The notes under the pieces are model-generated. The model was not told the origin of the DNA and made no database searches. It saw only the letters and a list, made by a program, of their open reading frames with translations. A DNA stretch of 64,000 nt from Gemmatimonadales bacterium (GTDB taxonomy: Bacteria; Gemmatimonadota; Gemmatimonadetes; Gemmatimonadales; GWC2-71-9), in contig JAHBVU010000001.1 in assembly GCA_019637315.1 (NCBI GenBank), positions 124,001 through 188,000 on the forward strand, given 5' to 3'. Of the stretch, positions 17,250-25,751 are shown piece by piece. Within the stretch, counting starts at the first letter, position 1, and the number at the start of each line of letters is the position of its first letter. The translations under genes and the position numbers were made by a program.

Positions 17250-19970
17250 GTGCTGGCCGAGCTGGAACGCTGGCTCCGCATCGCCGGTCATCGACTGGCG
17301 TCGCTCTGGCGGCGTGGAGCGGATGACGCGGAACTCGACGAAGAGCTGCTGGAACACGTCGAGCGACTTGCCGAGCAGTACCGGGCGCGGGGCATGCCCG
17401 ATGCCGAGGCGCTGCGCCGAGCCCGAGCCGCGATGGGAGGTGTGACCCGACGACGCGAGGAGATGCGGGACGCGCGCGGGTTCCGGTTGGTCACTGATCT
17501 CATCCAGGATCTTCGCTACGCGGCGCGATCGCTGCGCAGAACGCCCAGTTTTACCGCTGTTGCCGTGACGACACTGGGCTGCGGTATTGCCGCGGCGGCT
17601 CTCGTCTTCAGCCTTGTCGATGCAGCCCTGTTCCGCCCGCCTCCGTTCTCCGGCGCCGACCGTCTGATGGTGATCAACTTCACCCAGCGCCCGGCGACCG
17701 GCGGAGCCTGGCAGACCCGCTGGTCGTGGTCTCGGCTTCGCCTCCTGATGGAGGAGGCGCAGTCGTTCGATGCGATTGCCTCGAGTTCCAACGTGGTGGT
17801 GACCCTGACGGGTGCCGAGGAACCCGAGCCGCTGGCAGTCGAGATCGTCTCATCGCGCTACTTTGACGTCCTGGGCACAACCCTGATCCGCGGGCGGGGG
17901 TTTGGTCCGAGCGATGACGATGGCGCCACCGCCGCGCCGCTGGTGGTGCTGGGCTATCGATATTGGCAGGATCGGTTCGGCGGTCGCGATGATGTGATCG
18001 GGCGCACCGTTCAGCTCAATGGCATCGGCGTCGAGGTGGCTGGTGTTGCCGCGCCAGACTTCGCCGGGCTCTCGGGTGAGGCGCGCGCCTGGCTTCCGGT
18101 CGGGATGGCGCCGCGCGTCTCGTACGCCGACTACCTCGTGACGAATCAGAACTTTATCACGGCGATCGGTCGCCTCCGAGCCGGAGTAGGGCCAGCCGCT
18201 GCGGTGGCTGAGCTCGCGATCCTGGGTGAGCGGATTCATGCGCAGGTGCCCAGCGAGGTCGACCGCCCCGACGACCGCTTCGGCGCTACGGCCATCGCAC
18301 TCAATCAGGCCCGGATTGACCGTGACACAGAGCGTGCGCTCCTGCTGCTCGGTGCTGCTGCGGGGGTGCTGCTGCTGATTGCCTGCGCCAACGTTGCCAG
18401 CTTGCTGCTGGGCCGAGCGGCGATGCGGCGACGGGAGATCGGCGTTCGCCTCGCCATCGGAGCCGGCCGAGGACGCTTGGTGCGCCAGTTGCTGGGCGAG
18501 AGTGGCGTGCTTGCGCTTGCGGCCGGAGCGGTCGGCGTTGGGCTCGCGGCCGTGGCCATGCCGGTGCTCCGGATTCCCGCGACGATGGCTCGTGGCAGCA
18601 ACTTCTATGGTGCCATCGGCGAGTTTGCCACCCCGGTGCTGGACTGGCGGGTGTTGCTTTTCGGCGTACTCGCCAGCGCAGCGACCGTTGTCCTGACTGG
18701 CCTGCTTCCCGCGCTCCGGGCGACCCGATCGGATCTGGTCACCGACCTGGCCCTGACGCCCCGAGGCGGCATTGCGGGCCGGCGCATCGGTTTGCGCGAG
18801 GCGATGGTTGCCCTGCAACTGGCCATGTCCATCATCTTGCTGGTCGGCTGCGGATTGCTGCTGGCGAGCTATGCCAGAGTGCGGGAGACACCTGTTGGCT
18901 TTGACCCGGGGCGGATCCTCACCTTCATGATCCGGCCTTCTGAGGTCCAGTACCCGCCTGCCGCGGCGCCGGCGCTGATCGATCGCGTGCTCGAGGAAAT
19001 CGCGCGTGTTCCTGGCGTGGAATCGGCGTCGGTCGACGGTTGTGCGCCGCTGGCGTCGCAGTGCGCCAGTGCGCTGCTGCGGATCGTGGGCCGGGATGCG
19101 GCGGGCACGGCGCCCGGTGTCTTCCGCCACTATGTTGGTCCCGACCATTTCCGAACGCTCGGTGTTCCAGTCGAGGAAGGGCGGTCACTGCTGCCGACGG
19201 ACCGTGCGGGCACCGCGCCGGTCGTCGTCATCAATCGCGCGGCTGCGACCAGGTTCTGGCCGGGCGGGAGCCCGATCGGACAGCGGGTCTGGTTCGACGG
19301 CGCGGCCTCCTACGGCACTCCGGATGCAAGCGCCGAGATCGTCGGTGTTGTCGCGGATGTCGCCTACCGCCCGGTCGATCAGGGCCCGCCGCCGCCCAGC
19401 TTCTTTACGCCCTACTCGCAGTTCACCTACGCCAGCCGGATGGTGCTGGTCCGGACGGCTGGCGATCCGTTGGGGGTGCTCCCCGCTGTCGGCCGCGCGG
19501 TGCGGCGAGCGGATCCGTCACTCGCCTTGTTTGATGTACGCACCATGGACGATCGTGCGCGGGTTGCCTGGTCCAAACGCGGTTTCCAGGCGCAGGCGCT
19601 TGCCGCGATTGCCGGGGTTGCGCTGCTGTTGGCGATTACCGGCGTCTATGCCGTAACGACCTACTTCGTCGCCAGTCGCCGCCGCGAGATCGGAATGCAG
19701 ATCGCACTGGGCGCCTCCCGCCACCAGGTAGCTCGCGCCTCCCTGGCGGTAACCGTGCGGCTCGGTCTTGCGGGCGTCGCGATTGGCCTGATCGGCGCGG
19801 CGACCGTTGCGCAGCTGATCCGCGCGGTTCTCTACCAGACCCCGGCGCTCGATCCGCTCGTCTTTGGAGCCGTCGTGCTCGTGCTGCTGGTCGCGCTGAT
19901 AGCTGCGACGATTGGCCCGGTACGCCGTGCTTTGCGGGTCGATCCGATGGAGGTGCTGCGATGCGACTGA
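17250..19970 (+). CDS. ADOP-type MacB/FtsX-like ABC permease 2
   Basis: A 906-aa protein starting with GTG immediately after the PadR stop. The cytosolic prefix (D-A-E-L-D-E-E-L-L-E-H-V-E-R-L) and L-R-Y-A-A-R-S-L-R-R-T-P-S-F precede a first helix near residue 100. Two copies of periplasmic domain plus FtsX block follow, seen as R-R-E-I-G-V-R-L-A-I-G-A-G-R and R-R-R-E-I-G-M-Q-I-A-L-G-A-S-R. The layout is the same as that of permease 1, but the sequence is clearly diverged, so this is an old paralogue. No ATPase is adjacent. Its last ten bases overlap the ankyrin gene. Confidence 0.93.
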   Translation: MLAELERWLRIAGHRLASLWRRGADDAELDEELLEHVERLAEQYRARGMPDAEALRRARAAMGGVTRRREEMRDARGFRLVTDLIQDLRYAARSLRRTPSFTAVAVTTLGCGIAAAALVFSLVDAALFRPPPFSGADRLMVINFTQRPATGGAWQTRWSWSRLRLLMEEAQSFDAIASSSNVVVTLTGAEEPEPLAVEIVSSRYFDVLGTTLIRGRGFGPSDDDGATAAPLVVLGYRYWQDRFGGRDDVIGRTVQLNGIGVEVAGVAAPDFAGLSGEARAWLPVGMAPRVSYADYLVTNQNFITAIGRLRAGVGPAAAVAELAILGERIHAQVPSEVDRPDDRFGATAIALNQARIDRDTERALLLLGAAAGVLLLIACANVASLLLGRAAMRRREIGVRLAIGAGRGRLVRQLLGESGVLALAAGAVGVGLAAVAMPVLRIPATMARGSNFYGAIGEFATPVLDWRVLLFGVLASAATVVLTGLLPALRATRSDLVTDLALTPRGGIAGRRIGLREAMVALQLAMSIILLVGCGLLLASYARVRETPVGFDPGRILTFMIRPSEVQYPPAAAPALIDRVLEEIARVPGVESASVDGCAPLASQCASALLRIVGRDAAGTAPGVFRHYVGPDHFRTLGVPVEEGRSLLPTDRAGTAPVVVINRAAATRFWPGGSPIGQRVWFDGAASYGTPDASAEIVGVVADVAYRPVDQGPPPPSFFTPYSQFTYASRMVLVRTAGDPLGVLPAVGRAVRRADPSLALFDVRTMDDRARVAWSKRGFQAQALAAIAGVALLLAITGVYAVTTYFVASRRREIGMQIALGASRHQVARASLAVTVRLGLAGVAIGLIGAATVAQLIRAVLYQTPALDPLVFGAVVLVLLVALIAATIGPVRRALRVDPMEVLRCD

Positions 19971-20698
19971 CCCTCGCCGCCATGGTCGACGCCATCAGAG
20001 CCAATGACATCGACGAGTTGCGGGCTCGGTTGGAGGCAGAGCCGGCACTGGCCCACGCAGCCGGAGACCATGATAAGACACTGCTCCATTGGGCCGCTGA
20101 GATGGATCGAGTCGAGGCGGCCTCATTGCTGGTGGACGTCGGCGCGGATCCCGAAGCGGTTACGTCGTGGGGCGCAACGCCGTTCGACTGGGCCGCCGTG
20201 ATGGGAAGCGCTGGCGTGGCCGACCTGTTGCTTGCGCGCGGCGCAACGGGTCTTTCCCTGATCTCGGCGGCCGCGTTAGGCAGGCTGAGCTACGTTCGCG
20301 ACCTGGTGGTTCGGGGGGGTGATCTGTCCTCCCATCGACGTCGCGGGGCGCCTGCCGCGGCTACCCATGAATGGCCGGCAGATACGGCCCACATTCGTGG
20401 AGACGTGCTCTCGGACGCCCTGCACGCCGCAGCGCGGAACGGCCATACGGCAGTGGTCGCCTACCTGGCGTCGCACGGTGGCAACATCGACGCGACTGCC
20501 TTCTTTGGGGCAACGGGACTCCACTGGGCCGCGAGTAATGGCCATCGCGATACGGTGGTCTGGATGATCGAACACGGCGCCAGCCTCGACCGACGCGACG
20601 CACGGTTCAGTGCGACAGCCGAGGACTGGGCCAGGGAAGGAGGCCACGAGGAGGTTGCGGAGCTGCTTGTGCGCGCTCGCCGGCCCGACAAGATGTAG
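19961..20698 (+). CDS. Ankyrin-repeat protein
   Basis: A 245-aa protein without a signal peptide. Ankyrin units are visible as K-T-L-L-H-W-A-A-E-M-D-R-V-E-A-A-S-L-L-V-D-V-G-A-D-P, then A-T-P-F-D-W-A-A-V-M-G, D-A-L-H-A-A-A-R-N-G-H-T-A-V-V-A-Y-L, and T-G-L-H-W-A-A-S-N-G-H-R-D-T-V. They should form a protein-binding solenoid. The ATG has GGAGGTG just upstream inside the permease gene, and the genes overlap by ten bases, so translation is likely coupled. A cytosolic partner role for the permease module is possible but not shown. Confidence 0.88.
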   Translation: MRLTLAAMVDAIRANDIDELRARLEAEPALAHAAGDHDKTLLHWAAEMDRVEAASLLVDVGADPEAVTSWGATPFDWAAVMGSAGVADLLLARGATGLSLISAAALGRLSYVRDLVVRGGDLSSHRRRGAPAAATHEWPADTAHIRGDVLSDALHAAARNGHTAVVAYLASHGGNIDATAFFGATGLHWAASNGHRDTVVWMIEHGASLDRRDARFSATAEDWAREGGHEEVAELLVRARRPDKM

Positions 20699-20768
20699 TT
20701 CCGAGTGTCGCGAACTCCCGTCAGCGACCTGTTCGAGAACGCGGCATCGGACAGGTCCATTGTACGCC

Positions 20769-21695
20769 TCACCCCGCGCCGGCGGTCACCTCTTCGTAGG
20801 CCACAGTCAGAGGATCCCGCGCGTGCGCGGCGCCGAACGGTCCGAACGCGTCGAATCCCGCGAGCGGATCGCGCATTGCGAGGATCTCGACCTGTGACTT
20901 GCCGGCCTTGACCTGGGTGCGGACGAACTCGAGCACTGCGGTGAGGTAGTCGCGGAACTGGGCCAGCTCCGCTTGGCCGCCGACGACAGGCAGACCGGCG
21001 CGGGCGTGACCGAAGATATAGATGGTGTCGGCAGAGTGGTCGCGGGGCACTCGGTCGAGCATCGCAATCCAGTTGGCCATGTGCGCACCCGCAGCTCGGT
21101 CGACCACCGGATGCCGACCGTTGAAGAGCAGGTCGCCCATATGGGCCACGTTGGCGCGTTCGAAGGTGATCACGGCGTCGCCGCTGGTATGGGCTCGGCC
21201 GTAGTGCCGCGCCACGACCCGCTCGTCGCCGAGCTCGGCCCGCCAGCTGTCGCCGAACGTCGTGTCCGGAAAGAGCGCGTCGGCCGGTGCTTGCCCACCT
21301 GGCGGCTGACGCATGTGCTCATCAGCCTTGGCGTGGGCCACGACGCGTTTGGCGGCGCCTTTGAACGAGACGTTGCCTCCACTGTGGTCGCCGTGGTGAT
21401 GGGTGTTGATCAGGACGTCGATGGCGCGGCCCTTGGAACGCTGGTTGAGTCCCTCCAGGCACGCCTTGGCTTCCGCGGGAAACTGGCTGTCGACTACCGC
21501 GACTGCGCTCGGATCGATCAGGTAGCCGATCGTGCCGCCCCGCATCGTGAAGTAACCGACGTTGCGACGGATCGCCGTAAAGACCGGTTGCGCCGCCGGC
21601 TGCTGCAGGACGCGTGCAAGGGCCGGCCGCGCAAACGACGCGGCCACAGCTGCCGATGCGGAGCTGGCAACGAAGGCTCGGCGGGAAATCGTCAT
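20769..21695 (-). CDS. Tat-exported metallo-beta-lactamase-fold hydrolase
   Basis: A 308-aa protein starting at ATG 21695 (CGGAGGG upstream) with a twin-arginine signal (I-S-R-R-A-F-V-A-S). The zinc site H-H-H-G-D-H is at 99-104. A later H-T-S-G-D-A-V-I-T-F, A-H-M-G-D-L-L-F-N-G and an I-F-G-H-A-R (last His ligand) complete the MBL set. The sequence resembles the MBL hydrolases found next to quinoprotein genes and subclass B-like enzymes. The reaction is unknown. Upstream codons in the same frame are ignored because they give no signal peptide. Confidence 0.88.
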   Translation of the reverse strand: MTISRRAFVASSASAAVAASFARPALARVLQQPAAQPVFTAIRRNVGYFTMRGGTIGYLIDPSAVAVVDSQFPAEAKACLEGLNQRSKGRAIDVLINTHHHGDHSGGNVSFKGAAKRVVAHAKADEHMRQPPGGQAPADALFPDTTFGDSWRAELGDERVVARHYGRAHTSGDAVITFERANVAHMGDLLFNGRHPVVDRAAGAHMANWIAMLDRVPRDHSADTIYIFGHARAGLPVVGGQAELAQFRDYLTAVLEFVRTQVKAGKSQVEILAMRDPLAGFDAFGPFGAAHARDPLTVAYEEVTAGAG

Positions 21696-21898
21696 GGAAC
21701 CCTCCGGACTCTGGAAACGGTGAGACGGGGACCCGTTGGTCGTCGCGACGCCATCGGCTGACCCGAAGCCTAGGACAGGGCGCCGAATCGGGCAAGCCGG
21801 GTCGGTGGCGCGTGCTCCGCGACGCAGCGCCTCGCGGCGGCAACGGTGTGGTGTTAGGATGATGGCTCCACCCTTCATCAGCTGCACGGACCAGGATC

Positions 21899-23506
21899 AT
21901 GACAGATTCGCTATCGGCGGTCGTTCGCTCCGCCTTGCTCGCGCTGGTCGTGACGGGGTGCGCCCCCGCCCGCGATGCCGATCCCGCTCAGCGCCCGCTC
22001 CGGTTGGCGGTGGCGTTCTTTGCCCATGAAGCCACCACCTTCATGCCTGAGAAGGTCGGCATCGACGGCTTTCCCAAGCCCAATCTGGTGGGCGAGGCGC
22101 TGCTCGCGTCGCGCTCGGAGTCGATTCAGGGATTCGTCCAGCAGGCACGTGAGTACCACGGTGTCGAGCTGATCGGGCTCGAGTCTCCCGGTGGCCTGCC
22201 GATCGGCAGCAGCTCCAAGGGGTGGATCACGGAGGAGGCCTTCGAACACTACGCCGGGCTCATGATGGATGGCCTGCGCAAGGCGCTCCCGGTCGATGGC
22301 GTCTACCTCGCGCTCCATGGGGCCATGGCCGTCGAGGGCGTGCCGAGACCTGAGGCAGAGCTGGCGCGGCGGGCCCGCGAGATCGTGGGTCCCGAGGTGC
22401 CGATCGCGGGCACCTTCGATCCGCATGGTAACGAGGATGAAGAGTTCCTGCGGCAGGCCAACTTCTCCATGGTGATGAAGTACTTCCCGCACTATGACGG
22501 TCGGCTCCAGGGCGAGCGAGCCGCGCGCCTGCTGATTCGCACGGCGCGAGGTGATTATCAACCCACTACGGCAACTCGGAAGCCGGCCATCATTACACCG
22601 ACGGTGATGCAGTGGACCGGGCAGTATCCCTGGATCAACCTGATTCAGCGGGCGCTGGTCTGGGAGGCGCGGCGCAAAGATGTGTTCGTCAGCGTGTTCT
22701 TCGGGTTTCCGTGGAGCGATGTCCCGGACGTCGGCGCAACGATTCAGGTCATGACCAACGGCGACCAGGCCCTGGCCGACGAGATCGCCGATGACATGGC
22801 CGGCTACATGTGGCGCCTCCGCCGTGATTTCGTCGCGACCACGCCGGTCGTGGCTCCGGCCAACGCGGTCAGCCAGGCAATTACCGCAACGCGCCGACAG
22901 GAGACCCCCGTCGTGCTCGCCGACTATTCGGATCGGTCCGGTGACGCGACCCATATCCTGGCGGAGATCGTCCGCCAGGATCTGGGCGGGGTGCTGTATG
23001 CCACGCTGCGCGACGAGCGGCTGCTCAAGACGCTGGTCGCCGAGGGTGCCAAGGCGGGGGACGCGTTCGATCGCGAGGTCGGTGGCTTCGTCGTTGATCC
23101 CGAGAGCGGCAAGCCGGTCCGCCTGCGCGGCAAGCTGGTGTATCTTGGCCAGCCTGAAGGCATGGCATCGTCGCTGGGGAGTGCGGACAAGACGGTTGCC
23201 ATCGTCGAGTTCGGCCGCGGCAACTGGGTGGTGATCACGCCCGAACTCGTCCAGGTGACCGATCCGAGCCAGATGGGGTGGGACCCGATCGCCCCCGCGC
23301 GCTTCACGACTTGGGTGCTCAAGTCGCGGGCGCATTTCCGCCGCGGCTTCGATGACAACGGATTCGCGAAAACGATCGTGATCGTCGATGCGCCTGCTCC
23401 GTACGTCGGGACGATTCATCTCGACAAGTTGCCCTACCGCAACGTCGAGCTCGACAAGTTCTACCCCTACCGCCCCGGTGATACGATTCCGCGGATTGCC
23501 CCCTGA
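21899..23506 (+). CDS. M81 / MlrC-like metallopeptidase family lipoprotein
   Basis: A 535-aa protein with a lipoprotein signal (A-L-V-V-T-G-C). MlrC-family signatures are F-F-A-H-E-A-T-T-F near residue 40, G-V-Y-L-A-L-H-G-A-M near 135, G-T-F-D-P-H-G-N near 175 and S-G-D-A-T-H-I-L-A-E near 345. MlrC is the last enzyme of microcystin breakdown in Sphingomonas, but the family is broad and most members have unknown peptide-like substrates. It lies divergent to the MBL gene across 203 bases holding the promoters of both. A membrane-anchored member is less common than a cytosolic one. Confidence 0.88.
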   Translation: MTDSLSAVVRSALLALVVTGCAPARDADPAQRPLRLAVAFFAHEATTFMPEKVGIDGFPKPNLVGEALLASRSESIQGFVQQAREYHGVELIGLESPGGLPIGSSSKGWITEEAFEHYAGLMMDGLRKALPVDGVYLALHGAMAVEGVPRPEAELARRAREIVGPEVPIAGTFDPHGNEDEEFLRQANFSMVMKYFPHYDGRLQGERAARLLIRTARGDYQPTTATRKPAIITPTVMQWTGQYPWINLIQRALVWEARRKDVFVSVFFGFPWSDVPDVGATIQVMTNGDQALADEIADDMAGYMWRLRRDFVATTPVVAPANAVSQAITATRRQETPVVLADYSDRSGDATHILAEIVRQDLGGVLYATLRDERLLKTLVAEGAKAGDAFDREVGGFVVDPESGKPVRLRGKLVYLGQPEGMASSLGSADKTVAIVEFGRGNWVVITPELVQVTDPSQMGWDPIAPARFTTWVLKSRAHFRRGFDDNGFAKTIVIVDAPAPYVGTIHLDKLPYRNVELDKFYPYRPGDTIPRIAP

Positions 23507-23593
23507 GGGCAGCTGACCGCGATCAATCCGTTGGCGCGAGAATAGAGCATTGAGTCAGCCGTCAGCTGGGTAAGGAAGGGGAGGGGGGCACCG

Positions 23594-24370
23594 ATGGAGC
23601 GTTGGATCGAACGCACGGATCTCGCCACGATCGCTGACTTTCGGAATGAATACCAGCAGGATATGGCCTGCCAGGTCATCCATGACTCCCTCCATAGCCG
23701 GCCGGGATGGACCGTTGAGTACGCGATGCGCCTGGGTGATACCACGGTAGGCTACGGCTCGATCGCGATTGCCGGGCCCTGGGCCGACAGTCCGGTTGCC
23801 TACGAGTTCTACCTGACGGCGCCTGCGCGGGTCTATGCCTTCGAGTTCTTCGAGGCCCTCCTCGGCGCCAGCGGAGTTCGATCGATCGAAATGCAGAGCA
23901 ACGACGCGCTGGGAACAGCCATGCTGTTCGCGTTTGCAGACAGCGTTCGCTCGGAGTCGATCCTGTTCGAGGACGGTCTGACAACAAACTGGCGTCCCAA
24001 CGGGGCGGTCTTCCGGCATCCGACGGTTGAGGAAGAGCCTGCGCTCACCTCGGAGACGCGTCGCTGGCGCGGCGTCATCGAGTCGGATGGTGTTGTCGCG
24101 GCCACAGGAGGCGTGCTTTTCCATTACAACCCGCCCTACGGCGATGTGTACATGGATGTCGAAGAAGAGTACCGGCGCCGAGGATTCGGGTCTTTCATGG
24201 TGCAGGAATTGAAACGCCTTTGCCGCGAGGACGGTCGGATTCCCGGCGCCAGGTGCAACATCGCCAACATCGCATCCCGTCATACCCTGCAGAAGGCCGG
24301 CTTCGTGCCCTGCGGCCACCTCCTGCGAGGCGAGAGGCTGGACTCGAGAGGCGAGCGGGGGGCTCCATGA
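23594..24370 (+). CDS. GNAT-family N-acetyltransferase
   Basis: A 258-aa cytosolic protein. The acetyl-CoA-binding motif A is seen as V-Y-M-D-V-E-E-E-Y-R-R-R-G-F-G-S-F-M-V-Q-E-L near residue 190, followed by N-I-A-S-R-H-T-L-Q-K-A-G-F near 230, the motif-B stretch. The first ~130 residues look like a second, degenerate acetyltransferase-like half. The substrate is not predictable. ATG 23594 has a purine-rich GGGGAGGGG site upstream. Confidence 0.85.
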   Translation: MERWIERTDLATIADFRNEYQQDMACQVIHDSLHSRPGWTVEYAMRLGDTTVGYGSIAIAGPWADSPVAYEFYLTAPARVYAFEFFEALLGASGVRSIEMQSNDALGTAMLFAFADSVRSESILFEDGLTTNWRPNGAVFRHPTVEEEPALTSETRRWRGVIESDGVVAATGGVLFHYNPPYGDVYMDVEEEYRRRGFGSFMVQELKRLCREDGRIPGARCNIANIASRHTLQKAGFVPCGHLLRGERLDSRGERGAP

Positions 24371-24486
24371 AACGTTCTCAGGTGGGAGCCACTGCAGCGG
24401 TCTGGCTTGCCCCGGTGTCTAAACGGTTCGAACCTTCATCTCGATCTACTGTCACTGACATCCTGACGCAAACCCTGGAGTCCTGC

Positions 24487-25686
24487 ATGAGGCGTCCGTC
24501 GGTTCCCCTGGTCCACCGTGTCCTCGTCGCACTCGCGTTGCTTTCCGTGGTCCTCTCGGGCCCGGTCGTTGCACAAGACGACGTCGCGGCCATCATCGCC
24601 CGAATCGAAGGCCCGCAGAAGCCGAACCGGCAGGGATTCGACGGGCTGACCATCGAAGAGATGATGACCCGATTCCGGATTCCCGGGATGACCATTGCTG
24701 TCATCAAGGACTTCAAGGTGCACTGGGCCAAGGGCTACGGCGTGGCCGACGTGACGACCGGGCGACGAGTCGAAACCAACACGCCCTTCCAGGCCGCCTC
24801 GATCAGCAAGCCGGTCACCGCGATGGCGGTCGTCAAGCTGGCCCAGGAGGGCAAGCTGTCGCTCGATCAGGACGTCAACGCGCTCCTGACCTCGTGGCGA
24901 GTGCCGGAAAGCGAGTTCACCCGAGTTCAGCCGGTCACCCTGCGGTCGCTGCTCAGTCACACCTCAGGCGCGGACGATGGTTTCGGGTTCCCCGGCTACA
25001 AGCCGGATGCGCCCCGTCCAACCCTGGTCCAGCTGCTCAACGGTGAAAAACCGTCCAACGTCGGTCCGGTCCGGTTTGCCCGTCCGGTCTACGCGGGTCA
25101 GAAGTATTCGGGCGGCGGCACCGAGATCGTACAGTTGACGCTGACCGATCTGACGAAGAAGCCGTTTGCGCAGCTGATGCAGGAGACCGTGCTGGGCCCG
25201 ATCGGCATGACCGAAAGCTCATTCGAGCAGCCGCCGGTCGGTGTGCTTGCGGAACGCACTGCTCGCGCTCACAGCCCAGGCGGCACCGCAATGGATACCA
25301 AGTGGCACGTCTATCCGGAGCAAGCAGCCGCCGGACTCTGGACCACGGCCACCGATCTTGCCAAGTTTGCCATCGAAGTTCAGAACGCCTACCGCGGCCC
25401 CGCCGGTAAGGTGCTCTCCCAGGCCTCGGCGCGCGAGATGATCGCCCCGACCGGACTTGGGTCGTTTGCCGTCGGTCTGATGGTCGAAAAGCGCGGCGAG
25501 GGCTGGTACTTCATGCACAGCGGCGGCAACTGGGGCTTCAGCTGCAACTTGATTGCCCACGTCCGCAAAGGCTACGGAGTGGTCATCATGATCAATGGCG
25601 GCAGTGGTCCGCTGATCCGTGAGGTCGAAGAGCGCGTGGCGGCGGCATACGGCTGGGACAACCTCGACAAGCCGATTCCGCGCTGA
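24487..25686 (+). CDS. Secreted serine hydrolase 3 (beta-lactamase family)
   Basis: A 399-aa protein starting at ATG 24487 (GGAG upstream), giving a signal peptide that ends P-V-V-A-Q. An earlier in-frame ATG at 24367 overlaps the GNAT stop but would bury the signal peptide. Motifs: A-A-S-I-S-K-P (SxxK), L-L-S-H-T-S-G, K-Y-S-G-G-G (Tyr loop) and M-H-S-G-G-N-W-G-F (KTG equivalent). An esterase or D-stereospecific peptidase role is plausible; substrate unknown. The coding end is followed by a strong hairpin at 25709-25741. Confidence 0.88.
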   Translation: MRRPSVPLVHRVLVALALLSVVLSGPVVAQDDVAAIIARIEGPQKPNRQGFDGLTIEEMMTRFRIPGMTIAVIKDFKVHWAKGYGVADVTTGRRVETNTPFQAASISKPVTAMAVVKLAQEGKLSLDQDVNALLTSWRVPESEFTRVQPVTLRSLLSHTSGADDGFGFPGYKPDAPRPTLVQLLNGEKPSNVGPVRFARPVYAGQKYSGGGTEIVQLTLTDLTKKPFAQLMQETVLGPIGMTESSFEQPPVGVLAERTARAHSPGGTAMDTKWHVYPEQAAAGLWTTATDLAKFAIEVQNAYRGPAGKVLSQASAREMIAPTGLGSFAVGLMVEKRGEGWYFMHSGGNWGFSCNLIAHVRKGYGVVIMINGGSGPLIREVEERVAAAYGWDNLDKPIPR

Positions 25687-25708
25687 ACCCTTCGTCCAGA
25701 CGGCGGGG

Positions 25709-25741
25709 TGCGCCGAGCTCGCAGCTTCCGAGCTCGGCGCA
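25709..25741. terminator. Perfect 13-bp hairpin between convergent genes
   Basis: TGCGCCGAGCTCG (25709-25721) pairs with CGAGCTCGGCGCA (25729-25741) around seven bases. It lies between the stops of the convergent genes ending at 25686 and 25752. No T tract follows on either strand, so it may act as a bidirectional or 3'-end-stabilising stem. Confidence 0.6.
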
Positions 25742-25751
25742 GCACCGCTCA

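Noticed and set aside
21911-23419. 502-aa minus-strand open frame opposite the M81 gene
   Set aside because: Antisense shadow with no signal peptide or domain; the plus-strand MlrC-family motifs are clear.
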